A stretch of 17,484 bases of DNA from Clostridiales bacterium UBA1316 (lineage in GTDB: Bacteria > Bacillota > Clostridia > Oscillospirales > Oscillospiraceae). The position numbers were made by a program, and so were the translations under genes. Where the stretch lies: NCBI GenBank assembly GCA_002307055.1, contig DBTM01000023.1, forward strand, positions 1 through 17,484. Direction: 5' to 3'. The notes under the pieces are model-generated. The model was not told where the DNA came from and ran no database searches. It worked only from the letters and a program-made list of their open reading frames with translations. Every line of letters starts with the position of its first letter. Position 1 is the stretch's first letter. Shown here piece by piece: positions 7,485 through 13,869 of the stretch.

Positions 7485-8750
7485 AGCCTCAACGGGAAGG
7501 TTAACGCATTGTCCAACTATGTTTTAACTGAAAATTTATCACCAAGTAAATTACTGGCATTAGGTTTTTACGACGTGAAAACAGCAGGCGCTAAAGGAGA
7601 TGGATTTACCGACGACACAACGGTAATTCAATCGGCTTTGAATGCATACAATAAAGTTTATATCTCCGATGGTACGTATTTAGTTGATATCAATAATCCT
7701 ATCAGTCCAAAATCAAACCAGACTATCATATTTTCAGCGAACGCCGTATTTAAGATGCTTCCTGTAACAATGTCTAGTTATAGTATTATTCAGATATCCA
7801 ATGTCCATGATGTAACTATAATCGGAGGGACAATAATTGGCGACAGAGCGACGCATCTTGGCACTGGCGGCGAGTGGGGCAACGGCATTAATATCTGTAA
7901 CGGCTCTTATAATATAAAAATTGATGGCACAGTTAGCAAGAACTGTTGGGGCGACGGATTCTATCTAGGTGGTGGAACGACTCTAGCTCAAGAAGTGACG
8001 AATATTGAGTTGAACAATGTCATAGCTGACAATAACAGGCGTCAAGGTTTATCCATTACGAACGCTGACGTGGTACTTGTAAGCAATAGTATATTCAAAA
8101 ACACGAATGGTACCGCACCACAGGCGGGAATAGATGTCGAACCAAATAGTCTTGTTGGCGAAATAACTGGTATAACTTTTGTCAACGTACAATGCACCGG
8201 AAATACCGGTAATGGTTTGCAGTTCTCAGGTAATGTAAGTAATTTAATTACAAATGTTTTATGTCAGAATTGTAAGTTTGATCAGAATTTATCTGATGGG
8301 TTTTTCGGAACGAGTTTTACGGGTTGTAAATTTGTTATTTGTGAATTTAGCCAAAATACTCTACATGGTATAGAGATTGTTTCTAAGGCATCTGATGCAA
8401 GCTTTACTAGCATTGTTTGCGACAAAAATACTAGAAATGGAGCTTATGTTCGTACGATTGGTGTAGACAATTTAATTTCTGGGCTATGCTTTGATAATTG
8501 CGCATTTTCAAACAATAGTCAGAGCACATCATCTAATGAGTATGGATTTTTACTTTACTCAAATACTGGCAGCATAGATAACATCACGTGGAATTATTGC
8601 AATTTCTATGATGATCAGAGTGAACATACTCAATATGGCGGTATCACAGCAATGTCTTTGACTGGCCTTACGAATTTACATCTGAAAAATACTTGTACAT
8701 ATTCCGGCAACATTGACTCGGCTCATTATTTATTAACTACAGAGGCTTAA
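7461..8750 (+). CDS. Tail spike 1, pectate-lyase-like beta-helix protein
   Basis: A 429-residue putative receptor-binding protein, perhaps with polysaccharide-degrading activity. The first 20 residues (MDAGKLAMSLNGKVNALSNY) are a short helix shared with spike 2, likely the anchor to the tail. Residues 43-53 (GAKGDGFTDDT) and the following helix and strand are the classic start of a pectate-lyase-3 right-handed beta-helix; the rest is a long series of short Asn/Ile/Thr-rich strands (for example NIELNNVIADNNRRQGLSIT) as in parallel beta-helix rungs. No catalytic residues could be assigned. GGGAG at 7449-7453, inside the end of the 72-residue gene, serves as the ribosome site. It is AT-rich compared with the head genes, as expected for an exchangeable host-range module. 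Confidence 0.82.
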   Translation: MDAGKLAMSLNGKVNALSNYVLTENLSPSKLLALGFYDVKTAGAKGDGFTDDTTVIQSALNAYNKVYISDGTYLVDINNPISPKSNQTIIFSANAVFKMLPVTMSSYSIIQISNVHDVTIIGGTIIGDRATHLGTGGEWGNGINICNGSYNIKIDGTVSKNCWGDGFYLGGGTTLAQEVTNIELNNVIADNNRRQGLSITNADVVLVSNSIFKNTNGTAPQAGIDVEPNSLVGEITGITFVNVQCTGNTGNGLQFSGNVSNLITNVLCQNCKFDQNLSDGFFGTSFTGCKFVICEFSQNTLHGIEIVSKASDASFTSIVCDKNTRNGAYVRTIGVDNLISGLCFDNCAFSNNSQSTSSNEYGFLLYSNTGSIDNITWNYCNFYDDQSEHTQYGGITAMSLTGLTNLHLKNTCTYSGNIDSAHYLLTTEA

Positions 8751-8768
8751 TTTATCAAAGGAGAAAGA

Positions 8769-8942
8769 ATGGAAAACTAAAAAGTCATTATCACAATAGA
8801 GAATGAAAATGTGCTAGTTTCCGGTTCGGACATGATTTCTGGAAAATACAATTTAAAATCTGAATCAGGATTTTGTAATTTTCTGTTTGAAATGACGGAG
8901 TTAACAGGCGCGGGATATCAGTTTGAGTTTGATACGTTGTAG
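8769..8942 (+). pseudogene. Small ORF broken by an early ochre stop
   Basis: AAAGGAGAAAGA (from 8758) is a good ribosome site before the ATG at 8769, but the frame reads Met-Glu-Asn and then TAA (8778-8780). The same frame then continues for 53 codons with protein-like content (KVIITIENENVLVSGSDMIS, then GKYNLKSESG, GAGYQFEFDTL) to the TAG at 8940-8942, and past it as FTNLTIVAQL to a TGA at 8973-8975. The simplest reading is a former gene of about 57-67 residues disabled by a nonsense change at codon 4. The product is not recognised. It may instead be translated from a downstream start, but none has a ribosome site. Confidence 0.5.
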
Positions 8943-8967
8943 TTCACCAATTTAACAATTGTCGCAC
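8939..8967. repeat. 29-bp direct repeat, left copy
   Basis: GTAG-TTC-ACCAATTTAACAATTGTCGCAC matches 11952-11980 at 27 of 29 positions; only TC versus CT at positions 6-7 differ. The pair brackets the second spike cassette, the palindrome at 11516 and the - strand ORF. It contains the palindrome CAATTG. A related 12-base core, CAATTTAACAAT, also occurs at 11675-11686. Confidence 0.85.
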
Positions 8968-9051
8968 AACTCTGACGCTGAATTAATAACTTATCGGCGA
9001 AAAAGTTAAGCAGAAAATGAAGCTGGAAAAGCAAATCGTTCAATCAGAAAG

Positions 9052-9305
9052 GAAGATAATCATGGCTATCAAAATTACGAACATCAGACCAAACCCTGCC
9101 CCCGGAGGCGGCGACGATATCGTGACAATCACCGGCCTATCCACCGACACAAAGCCCGTCCCCCCAACAACCCTGATCGGCGACGAATCCACCTTTGAAG
9201 AGCTGGACACACAAAAGTTTTTCACTTTCAGTTCTACAAACACAAACCCAGCCACATCAAACGGCTGGTGGGAGATATAACATGGATGCTGAAAAATTAG
9301 CAATG
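9052..9305 (+). repeat. Tail-spike cassette repeat, copy B
   Basis: Ungapped homologue of 7231-7484. It covers the ribosome site, the second 72-residue gene and the first codons of spike 2. The most diverged part is the first 60 bases. The last part, through GGCTGGTGGGAGATATAACA and the ATG, is identical to copy A. Confidence 0.9.
9062..9280 (+). CDS. 72-residue tail-spike-associated small protein, copy B
   Basis: Same length and nearly the same sequence as the protein at 7241. The differences lie mainly in the first 18 residues (IKITNIRPNPAPGGGDD versus IKYTDIRSNPAPGGGYD), plus one Ala/Thr exchange. An in-frame ATG at 9017 would add 15 residues, but AAAGGAAG (9048-9055) precedes the ATG at 9062 and the homology with copy A begins there, so 9062 is chosen. 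The gene ends in the same GWWEI, with the spike 2 ribosome site inside it. Retention of an intact reading frame in both copies suggests that the protein is needed with each spike. Confidence 0.75.
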   Translation: MAIKITNIRPNPAPGGGDDIVTITGLSTDTKPVPPTTLIGDESTFEELDTQKFFTFSSTNTNPATSNGWWEI

Positions 9306-11489
9306 TCCAATAGAGCGAAAATCAGCGCATTGGCAAACCAGACTGTTAGTATCAAAGATAAACGTTTTGGTGCCATTGGTGATGGTGTTACAAGTGATGT
9401 TGCCGCTTTTACCGCAGCGTTGAATTACTGTGTGGCAAATAATAAAGCCTTGCTCATTCCTGAAGGTACATATAACCTTGCCAATCTCTCTTATACCGCA
9501 ACAGGTAATGTAAGGATTATTGGAATGGGCATGGATAACTCCATATTAAAAGGTGTTAGTAATATAAGTTTCCCTTATGATTTAGACCTTGAGGATTTTT
9601 CCATTCTTGATGCTGTGGGGGCAAGCACAATATCTCTTACACCTGTGGGTTATCAAAAATTGGTACTAAAAAATATTAGGGCTGATAATACTTTTTACGC
9701 TTTTACGGATACATCGTTAACAAACAATTTTGTTTATATCAATGGCGGTGCTGATGGAGTCGGTTTGAGCAAGGTTGATATCACTGGCTGTGATATACAT
9801 CACTACGCTTCGATGGGGTTTAGGCTCCGATGCACAATTAAAAGTGGTTATATCGCACGTAATACAGTATCCGATATGGGCTTTGATGGCAATACGAATA
9901 AAGTCATAGGATTCCAACTGGGGGATAGCTCCACATATGGCGTTACTGGTGGGGTTATTGTCGAGCAAAATATCTTTGACAATTATCATATCTCTGTCTC
10001 CAGAGGGTCTGAGGCAAGCGGTGAAGGGCACTTTGCTATCGGGTACGGTACAGGTTGGGCGAAATATCGCAATAATGATTGTGGTCATTTTTATAATGGC
10101 ACAACCGAAGCAGTAGGATATGATCGCGAGGCTCTTTATAGTAAGATTCCAGACACTGAGGTTTATGAAAATTACATTAATGGTGGATGCGGTGACTTGA
10201 GCAATGGTGCAATAACTGTAAAAGCCCCAAGAGCAAATATACATGACAATACTATATCTTTGACGACAGGGTGTGGAATTTATACAGTTGGTGTAAGCTA
10301 TGTGTATGATAACAATATTATAGCTAATAACTCAACTAGTGGAATATACTGCGAAGATGGTATCTCCGAAGTATCGAGAAATCATATCACCATCAATAGT
10401 ACCCTAATGATTAATGGGGTTGCGGCTGATTGCTATGGTGTTATCTTTACTGGTGTAGAAAATTATATGGATGATAACGAGATTGTTATGCATGTCGGTA
10501 CAGCAGCAGTTTATGGTCCAGGTAAGTTAAAGATATCAGGAGGACATATGATTGCTGATGGAAGTTGCAATCTATTAGTCAAGACATTAAGTTTAACTGA
10601 CTTAATCATTGATAATTGTTCTTTAATAATCTCTGGAAATCCAGCTACAGAAACGTATCTTGTACTCTTGAATGGAGATACGGCTGCAACAGAAGTTAAT
10701 GTTTCAATTGGTAACAGTAAGATGAATATGTTAAAGGTTCAGACAGCGAGTACGGAACAAGGAGTGATAAAAGCCAGCAATATTACTAATTTAACTGTAA
10801 AAGATTGTCCCCTATCTATTTGTAACGGAGATTACTTTTTAAAAGGTACTCCAAAGGCAGGTGGTATATTCTTAATTAGAAATAATCGCATTCGGCTTGT
10901 AGATAGCACATTATATTATAGTAATATATCAACAGCTGTCGCCGGAACTGTATTTAACGGCAACGATATTGAATATCAGAGAGGTGCAGCAGTTTCTGCG
11001 AATACAAGGCTAATATTCTCATATGCGATGACTTCAAATATGATTGAAGTCATAAAAAATCGCTTTTATATTAATGGTGATGGACTTGCTTCCATTGCTA
11101 TGCTTCAGAACAAGCAGTTTAGTTTCAATGACAATGAGTTTTACCTTGAAGGAGTAACTACTCCAATCACACAACTTCTATATTTGTACGCAGTCACTTA
11201 TGGAGGCCCATGCTATTGCTGTGGTAATAAAATACTTACCGCTGGAAAAGCAGCAAGTATGATGTATTATGCAGGTTCATCTGGTTTAAATGTTGGAACT
11301 ACTTTTGTTAAAGATAATGTCGCTTTACTGACTAGCGGAAATCTTATTAACGCTCAGTCTGCATTAGCTGCTACTTTACTATTTGTAGATGGCAACGAAG
11401 TTCAATCAACATCTTCGGGAGGAAAAACTATTAAGACTACCATACAGCCTTCATCTGGTTATACTGCTGGAGTAAACTATGAATTTTAA
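9282..11489 (+). CDS. Tail spike 2, pectate-lyase-like beta-helix protein
   Basis: A 735-residue second spike or receptor-binding protein. The first 18 residues (MDAEKLAMSNRAKISALA) match the anchor of spike 1; the rest is not alignable to it by eye. Residues about 29-40 (FGAIGDGVTSDV) and the stretch up to LLIPEGTYNL are the pectate-lyase-3 start of a right-handed beta-helix, followed by several hundred residues of short rung-like repeats (for example GGVIVEQNIFDNYHIS). The frame is open further upstream to 9195, but that part overlaps the 72-residue gene out of frame and lacks a ribosome site. GGGAG at 9270-9274 lies seven bases before the ATG at 9282. It is AT-rich. It probably gives the virion a second glycan specificity, or replaces spike 1 after recombination. 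Confidence 0.82.
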   Translation: MDAEKLAMSNRAKISALANQTVSIKDKRFGAIGDGVTSDVAAFTAALNYCVANNKALLIPEGTYNLANLSYTATGNVRIIGMGMDNSILKGVSNISFPYDLDLEDFSILDAVGASTISLTPVGYQKLVLKNIRADNTFYAFTDTSLTNNFVYINGGADGVGLSKVDITGCDIHHYASMGFRLRCTIKSGYIARNTVSDMGFDGNTNKVIGFQLGDSSTYGVTGGVIVEQNIFDNYHISVSRGSEASGEGHFAIGYGTGWAKYRNNDCGHFYNGTTEAVGYDREALYSKIPDTEVYENYINGGCGDLSNGAITVKAPRANIHDNTISLTTGCGIYTVGVSYVYDNNIIANNSTSGIYCEDGISEVSRNHITINSTLMINGVAADCYGVIFTGVENYMDDNEIVMHVGTAAVYGPGKLKISGGHMIADGSCNLLVKTLSLTDLIIDNCSLIISGNPATETYLVLLNGDTAATEVNVSIGNSKMNMLKVQTASTEQGVIKASNITNLTVKDCPLSICNGDYFLKGTPKAGGIFLIRNNRIRLVDSTLYYSNISTAVAGTVFNGNDIEYQRGAAVSANTRLIFSYAMTSNMIEVIKNRFYINGDGLASIAMLQNKQFSFNDNEFYLEGVTTPITQLLYLYAVTYGGPCYCCGNKILTAGKAASMMYYAGSSGLNVGTTFVKDNVALLTSGNLINAQSALAATLLFVDGNEVQSTSSGGKTIKTTIQPSSGYTAGVNYEF

Positions 11490-11515
11490 GTAATTTGACA
11501 ACTGTATGGGTTGAA

Positions 11516-11568
11516 TGACGGCTCACTCACATGAGGTGATTGAATCAGTTAATATGAATGAGCCGTCA
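11516..11568. repeat. Large palindrome downstream of spike 2
   Basis: TGACGGCTCACTCA (11516-11529) pairs with TGAATGAGCCGTCA (11555-11568), 13 of 14 positions complementary. The loop contains TGATT-G-AATCA (11537-11547). No T-run follows on either strand, so it is not a classical terminator. It may stabilise the spike 2 mRNA end or be a remnant of a small palindromic element. Confidence 0.7.
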
Positions 11569-11724
11569 GAAAGAACATATAGTTTTACTGTATGTTTGTT
11601 AACCTATAAGCTACGGTATCACGACAGATTAACGCTATATTAATTTCCTAATGTGTGGGCTGATGATCGAAGTGCAATTTAACAATGTTCTCATACGAGA
11701 CATCATAGAAATAACCAAATTGAG

Positions 11725-11898
11725 CTACATAGTCGGTGAGGGTTTACCAATAGTGATTACCTCACCATATGAGAGCGGAGATATATATGTGTCAAACGAT
11801 TCAAATTGCTCAAGAGCACCATTAGGACTACGCCCATTGTCATCCTCGGTGATGGAAATAAGGCCAATACATTTCTTAACAGATTCAATATTATTCAT
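11725..11898 (-). CDS. Small unknown protein on the opposite strand
   Basis: A 57-residue ORF and the only acceptable - strand gene. The ATG at 11898-11896 is preceded by AAAGGAG (11916-11910) at 11 bases, and the sequence looks natural (KKCIGLISITEDDNGRSPN, then ALEQFESFDTYISPLSYGEV). A longer in-frame version starting at 11943 adds 15 hydrophobic residues but lacks a ribosome site. The overlapping + strand frame (11651-11929) has no ribosome site. I do not recognise the family. It ends at a TAG beyond which the frame stays open, so it could be a truncated larger gene. It lies inside the segment bracketed by the 29-bp repeats and might be a lysogeny-expressed passenger (moron) gene. Confidence 0.4.
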   Translation of the reverse strand: MNNIESVKKCIGLISITEDDNGRSPNGALEQFESFDTYISPLSYGEVITIGKPSPTM

Positions 11899-11951
11899 GT
11901 TTATTATTACTCCTTTATATACAAGATAAACCATATAATTCAATTTTACAA

Positions 11952-11980
11952 GTAGTCTACCAATTTAACAATTGTCGCAC
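11952..11980. repeat. 29-bp direct repeat, right copy
   Basis: GTAG-TCT-ACCAATTTAACAATTGTCGCAC, the right partner of 8939-8967. Sequences outside the 29 bp do not resemble each other. Recombination between the copies would delete the second 72-residue gene, spike 2 and the - strand ORF in one step. Confidence 0.85.
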
Positions 11981-12036
11981 TGGATTTACACCGGAAATCT
12001 TTGGTATGATACGGAAATTTTACTGAAGCGAGGCGG

Positions 12037-12178
12037 TTGAAAGTCAGAAGTAATAATTGTTGCTTAAATCGTTTTCGTGCTGTCCCTAATGGGAACCATT
12101 GTGGGGGCAAGGTCGGGAATCAGGGAGGAGAACAAACTTACCAATTACAGAATCGAGTGTCTTGAGAAGACATCATAG
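12037..12178 (+). pseudogene. Relic of an XhlA-like holin accessory gene
   Basis: GAGGCGG precedes a TTG at 12037. Reading from 12041 in the next frame gives KSEVIIVA, a TAA (12065-12067), then IVFVLSLMGTIVGARSGIRE and ENKLTNYRIECLEKTS to the TAG at 12176-12178. The hydrophobic N-terminus followed by a segment ending NKLTNYRIECLEK is the pattern of small XhlA/haemolysin-like phage proteins (one membrane helix, then YRIEQLEKKV). Removing one A from the AAA at 12040-12042 would join the TTG to this frame, and changing the TAA to TTA would restore Leu in the membrane helix. The family usually runs on into a longer coiled coil, so the relic is also cut short. An intact protein of this general type is at 13564. 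Confidence 0.5.
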
Positions 12179-12233
12179 ATGCAAATCATTGAATATCTGA
12201 TTTGGAAAACGCCGGATAAGAAAGGAGAAAATT

Positions 12234-12527
12234 ATGACAATTATCAGCTTTATTCTTATCGCAATGTTTATTGAAGCGGTCGTCAGCATTTTTAAACCGA
12301 TATGGGACAAGACGGCAACGGCAATAACCATACCTGAGTACATCAGCATGTCCATCGGCACGATTATCGCAGTTATCAGCAGGCTCAATTTACTTAACGG
12401 GCTTGTGGAAACAGACAGCATTATTTTACTGTATATCTTTTACGTAATGTCCGGCATCGCCCTCGGGCGCGGGCCATCATTCATATACGATCTGTGGAAT
12501 AAATTCAAGTCTGCGTCCGCTATGTAG
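12234..12527 (+). CDS. Putative holin (three membrane helices)
   Basis: A 97-residue, very hydrophobic protein with three likely membrane helices: about residues 2-20 (TIISFILIAMFIEAVVSIF), 33-53 (TIPEYISMSIGTIIAVI) and 60-80 (TDSIILLYIFYVMSGIALG). The C-terminus is short and basic (DLWNKFKSAS). Size, topology and position, three genes before an endolysin, fit a holin, the protein that opens the cytoplasmic membrane so that the endolysin can reach the wall. AAAGGAG lies about six bases before the ATG. The next gene starts 11 bases after the stop, and its ribosome site overlaps the stop codon. The holin family was not pinned down. Confidence 0.62.
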   Translation: MTIISFILIAMFIEAVVSIFKPIWDKTATAITIPEYISMSIGTIIAVISRLNLLNGLVETDSIILLYIFYVMSGIALGRGPSFIYDLWNKFKSASAM

Positions 12528-12538
12528 GAGGCGACGAT

Positions 12539-12919
12539 ATGCGCGAATTTTTTGCAACGCTGGCGGTATTCGCAGGCATTGCGGTTGCCGCTAAAATATT
12601 TGACAAGACGATACGCCACGCGGCGAAAAGTCTTGTCAACTCACGGTTTGCCAGCAAAATTGTTGTCAAGCATTACATAAAAAAAGCGGACAAGCTTTAT
12701 CCCGGGCAAAAACGCGGCGCGGAAAAGAAAGCCTGGGTGAAACAGCAGTCAGAACGCTGGCAGATTGAAACGTGCAAAGACGCCGACGACATAATTGACA
12801 GCATCGTTCGATTTATGAACAGCAAAAGCGGCAGCGTGAAAGGTCAGCTTAATGATAAAGCGAGCGCCGCCGTTGACGAACTGATGGATAAAATTACGGA
12901 GGATAATGATGTTAAATAG
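12539..12919 (+). CDS. LLH-type holin-like protein
   Basis: A 126-residue protein with one N-terminal membrane helix (about residues 4-20, FFATLAVFAGIAVAAKI) and a charged helical domain. The stretch HYIKKADKLYPGQKRGAEKK, followed by AWVKQQ, has the pattern of phage LL-H type holins (holin superfamily 6), in which a helix ending in a Gly-Lys-Lys-rich turn precedes further helices. The C-terminal half is helical and acidic (KASAAVDELMDKITEDND). The ribosome site AGGAG (12526-12530) overlaps the stop of the preceding gene. The end overlaps the endolysin start by 11 bases, as is usual for coupled lysis genes. It could be the main holin or a partner of the multi-helix protein at 12234. Confidence 0.62.
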   Translation: MREFFATLAVFAGIAVAAKIFDKTIRHAAKSLVNSRFASKIVVKHYIKKADKLYPGQKRGAEKKAWVKQQSERWQIETCKDADDIIDSIVRFMNSKSGSVKGQLNDKASAAVDELMDKITEDNDVK

Positions 12920-13577
12920 CAGAGATATCGGCCTTTTGCGCTCCGACGTCGCCGCGAACTGCCGCGCTATGACAGCTCTGGCCAAGCAGGCAGGATACGA
13001 CGTGCTGGTAACAGGCACCGTCAGGGACGACGAATATCAGCTCGATTGCTATAACAAGGGTTATTCGAACGCGAAAACCCCCTCCTTCCACAGCGTTAAA
13101 GCAGGGCTGGCTTTTGATATCTGTAAAAACGTGAAAGGCCATGAGTACGACGACAACGCTTTTTGGAAAGCAGTCAGTGCGATAGGTAAGGGCCTTGGCT
13201 TCACCTGGGGCGGGGACTGGACGAGCATCACAGACAAGCCTCATTTTCAGTGGGATGCGCACGGGAAGTATACAAGCACGATGATAAGGGCCGGACAATA
13301 CCCGGCAGAGATGCCGATCTATGAGGAGGACGACGATATGTCAAAGCTGACAGACGAAGAGTTTGCCGAGTACATGAAGCGCTATCTGAGCGTCACCGGA
13401 ACAGGCGACGTGCCGAGCGATTGGGCGAAGGATGCGACAGCAGCCATGAAGAGCGCCGGGGCATTCCACGGCGACGGAAACGGCAATTACGGCTGGCAGA
13501 AGCCGATCACCCGCGAGGCTGTGGCGGTGGCGCTGCACAATGGCGTCCTGACCGGAGGGGCCAATGCTGATGGATGA
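12909..13577 (+). CDS. Endolysin: M15-family peptidase with SLH-like C-terminal domain
   Basis: A 222-residue lysis enzyme. Residues 1-125 form an M15 (VanY/CwlK-type) zinc peptidase, which cuts peptide bonds in peptidoglycan stems. The expected metal ligands are visible: H61 in SFHSVKAGLAFDI, D70 in the same block and H112 in DKPHFQW, with the GFTWGGDW signature (97-104) just before. Residues about 165-215 (VPSDWAKDATAAMKSAG, then FHGDGNGN and PITREAVAVAL) resemble an S-layer-homology-type wall-binding repeat. There is no signal peptide, as expected for a holin-dependent endolysin. The ATG at 12906 is only three bases from GGAGG (12898-12902); the ATG at 12909 is six bases away and is preferred. 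The gene overlaps both neighbours. Confidence 0.85.
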   Translation: MLNSRDIGLLRSDVAANCRAMTALAKQAGYDVLVTGTVRDDEYQLDCYNKGYSNAKTPSFHSVKAGLAFDICKNVKGHEYDDNAFWKAVSAIGKGLGFTWGGDWTSITDKPHFQWDAHGKYTSTMIRAGQYPAEMPIYEEDDDMSKLTDEEFAEYMKRYLSVTGTGDVPSDWAKDATAAMKSAGAFHGDGNGNYGWQKPITREAVAVALHNGVLTGGANADG

Positions 13578-13869
13578 ATGGGCTGTTGTCGGCGTTATTG
13601 TCGTGCTTTTCGGGCTGATTGCCGCCATTGTGACGCCGCTTTTAAAACTCAATACCAGCATCACACAGCTGACCTGCGCCGTCAGTGTCCTGCAAAAGAA
13701 CATCGAGGGCTTGACCACCAAAAACAGCGAGAGCCATACAAAGCTCTGGGAACACAATAGCAAGCAGGACAGCGCAATTACCGACCACGAAACGCGCATC
13801 CAGATTATTGAAAAAGAGAAGAATGATAGAGGAGGCTGTCTAAATGGCTACAAAGAAACAATATTTTGA
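13564..13869 (+). CDS. XhlA-like membrane/coiled-coil lysis accessory protein
   Basis: A 101-residue protein with one N-terminal membrane helix (about residues 5-26, EWAVVGVIVVLFGLIAAIVT) and a long coiled coil (about 30-90) containing SHTKLWEHNSKQDSAITDHE followed by TRIQIIEKE. This Leu-Trp-x-His-Asn and Asp-His-Glu-x-Arg-Ile pattern is characteristic of small haemolysin XhlA-like proteins that accompany phage holins and endolysins and help to disrupt the membrane. GGAGG (13554-13558) lies five bases before the ATG. The gene starts inside the last codons of the endolysin (14-base overlap) and runs 26 bases past the start of the next gene. The TTG/ATG choices inside the first few codons do not change the interpretation. 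Confidence 0.68.
   Translation: MLMDEWAVVGVIVVLFGLIAAIVTPLLKLNTSITQLTCAVSVLQKNIEGLTTKNSESHTKLWEHNSKQDSAITDHETRIQIIEKEKNDRGGCLNGYKETIF

Larger units (their letters stand above)
11490..12233. other. Degraded intergenic stretch between spike 2 and lysis genes
   Basis: This 744-bp stretch holds no intact + strand gene that I accept. From left to right it holds a large palindrome (11516-11568), a short - strand ORF (11725-11898), the right copy of the 29-bp direct repeat (11952-11980), a protein-like but stop-interrupted frame from about 11978, and an XhlA-like relic (12037-12178). The ribosome site of the next gene, AAAGGAG, is at about 12221-12227. It reads as a scar of past gene gain and loss. 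Confidence 0.6.

Noticed and set aside
9195..9281. 29-residue upstream extension of spike 2
   Set aside because: It overlaps the 72-residue gene out of frame. The shared anchor and the ribosome site both point to the ATG at 9282.
11651..11929. 92-residue + strand open frame between spike 2 and the lysis genes
   Set aside because: No ribosome site before its ATG, and the opposite-strand frame has both a ribosome site and a more natural sequence.
8778..12067. Stop-codon reassignment (TAA as sense) to explain the in-frame ochres
   Set aside because: Many intact genes here end in TAA at sensible places, including capsid, connector and both spikes, so decay of two small genes is simpler.
7231..12233. 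Diversity-generating retroelement behind the variable spikes
   Set aside because: No reverse transcriptase gene and no template/variable repeat pair with adenine-specific differences; the only repeats are the cassette heads and the 29-mer.
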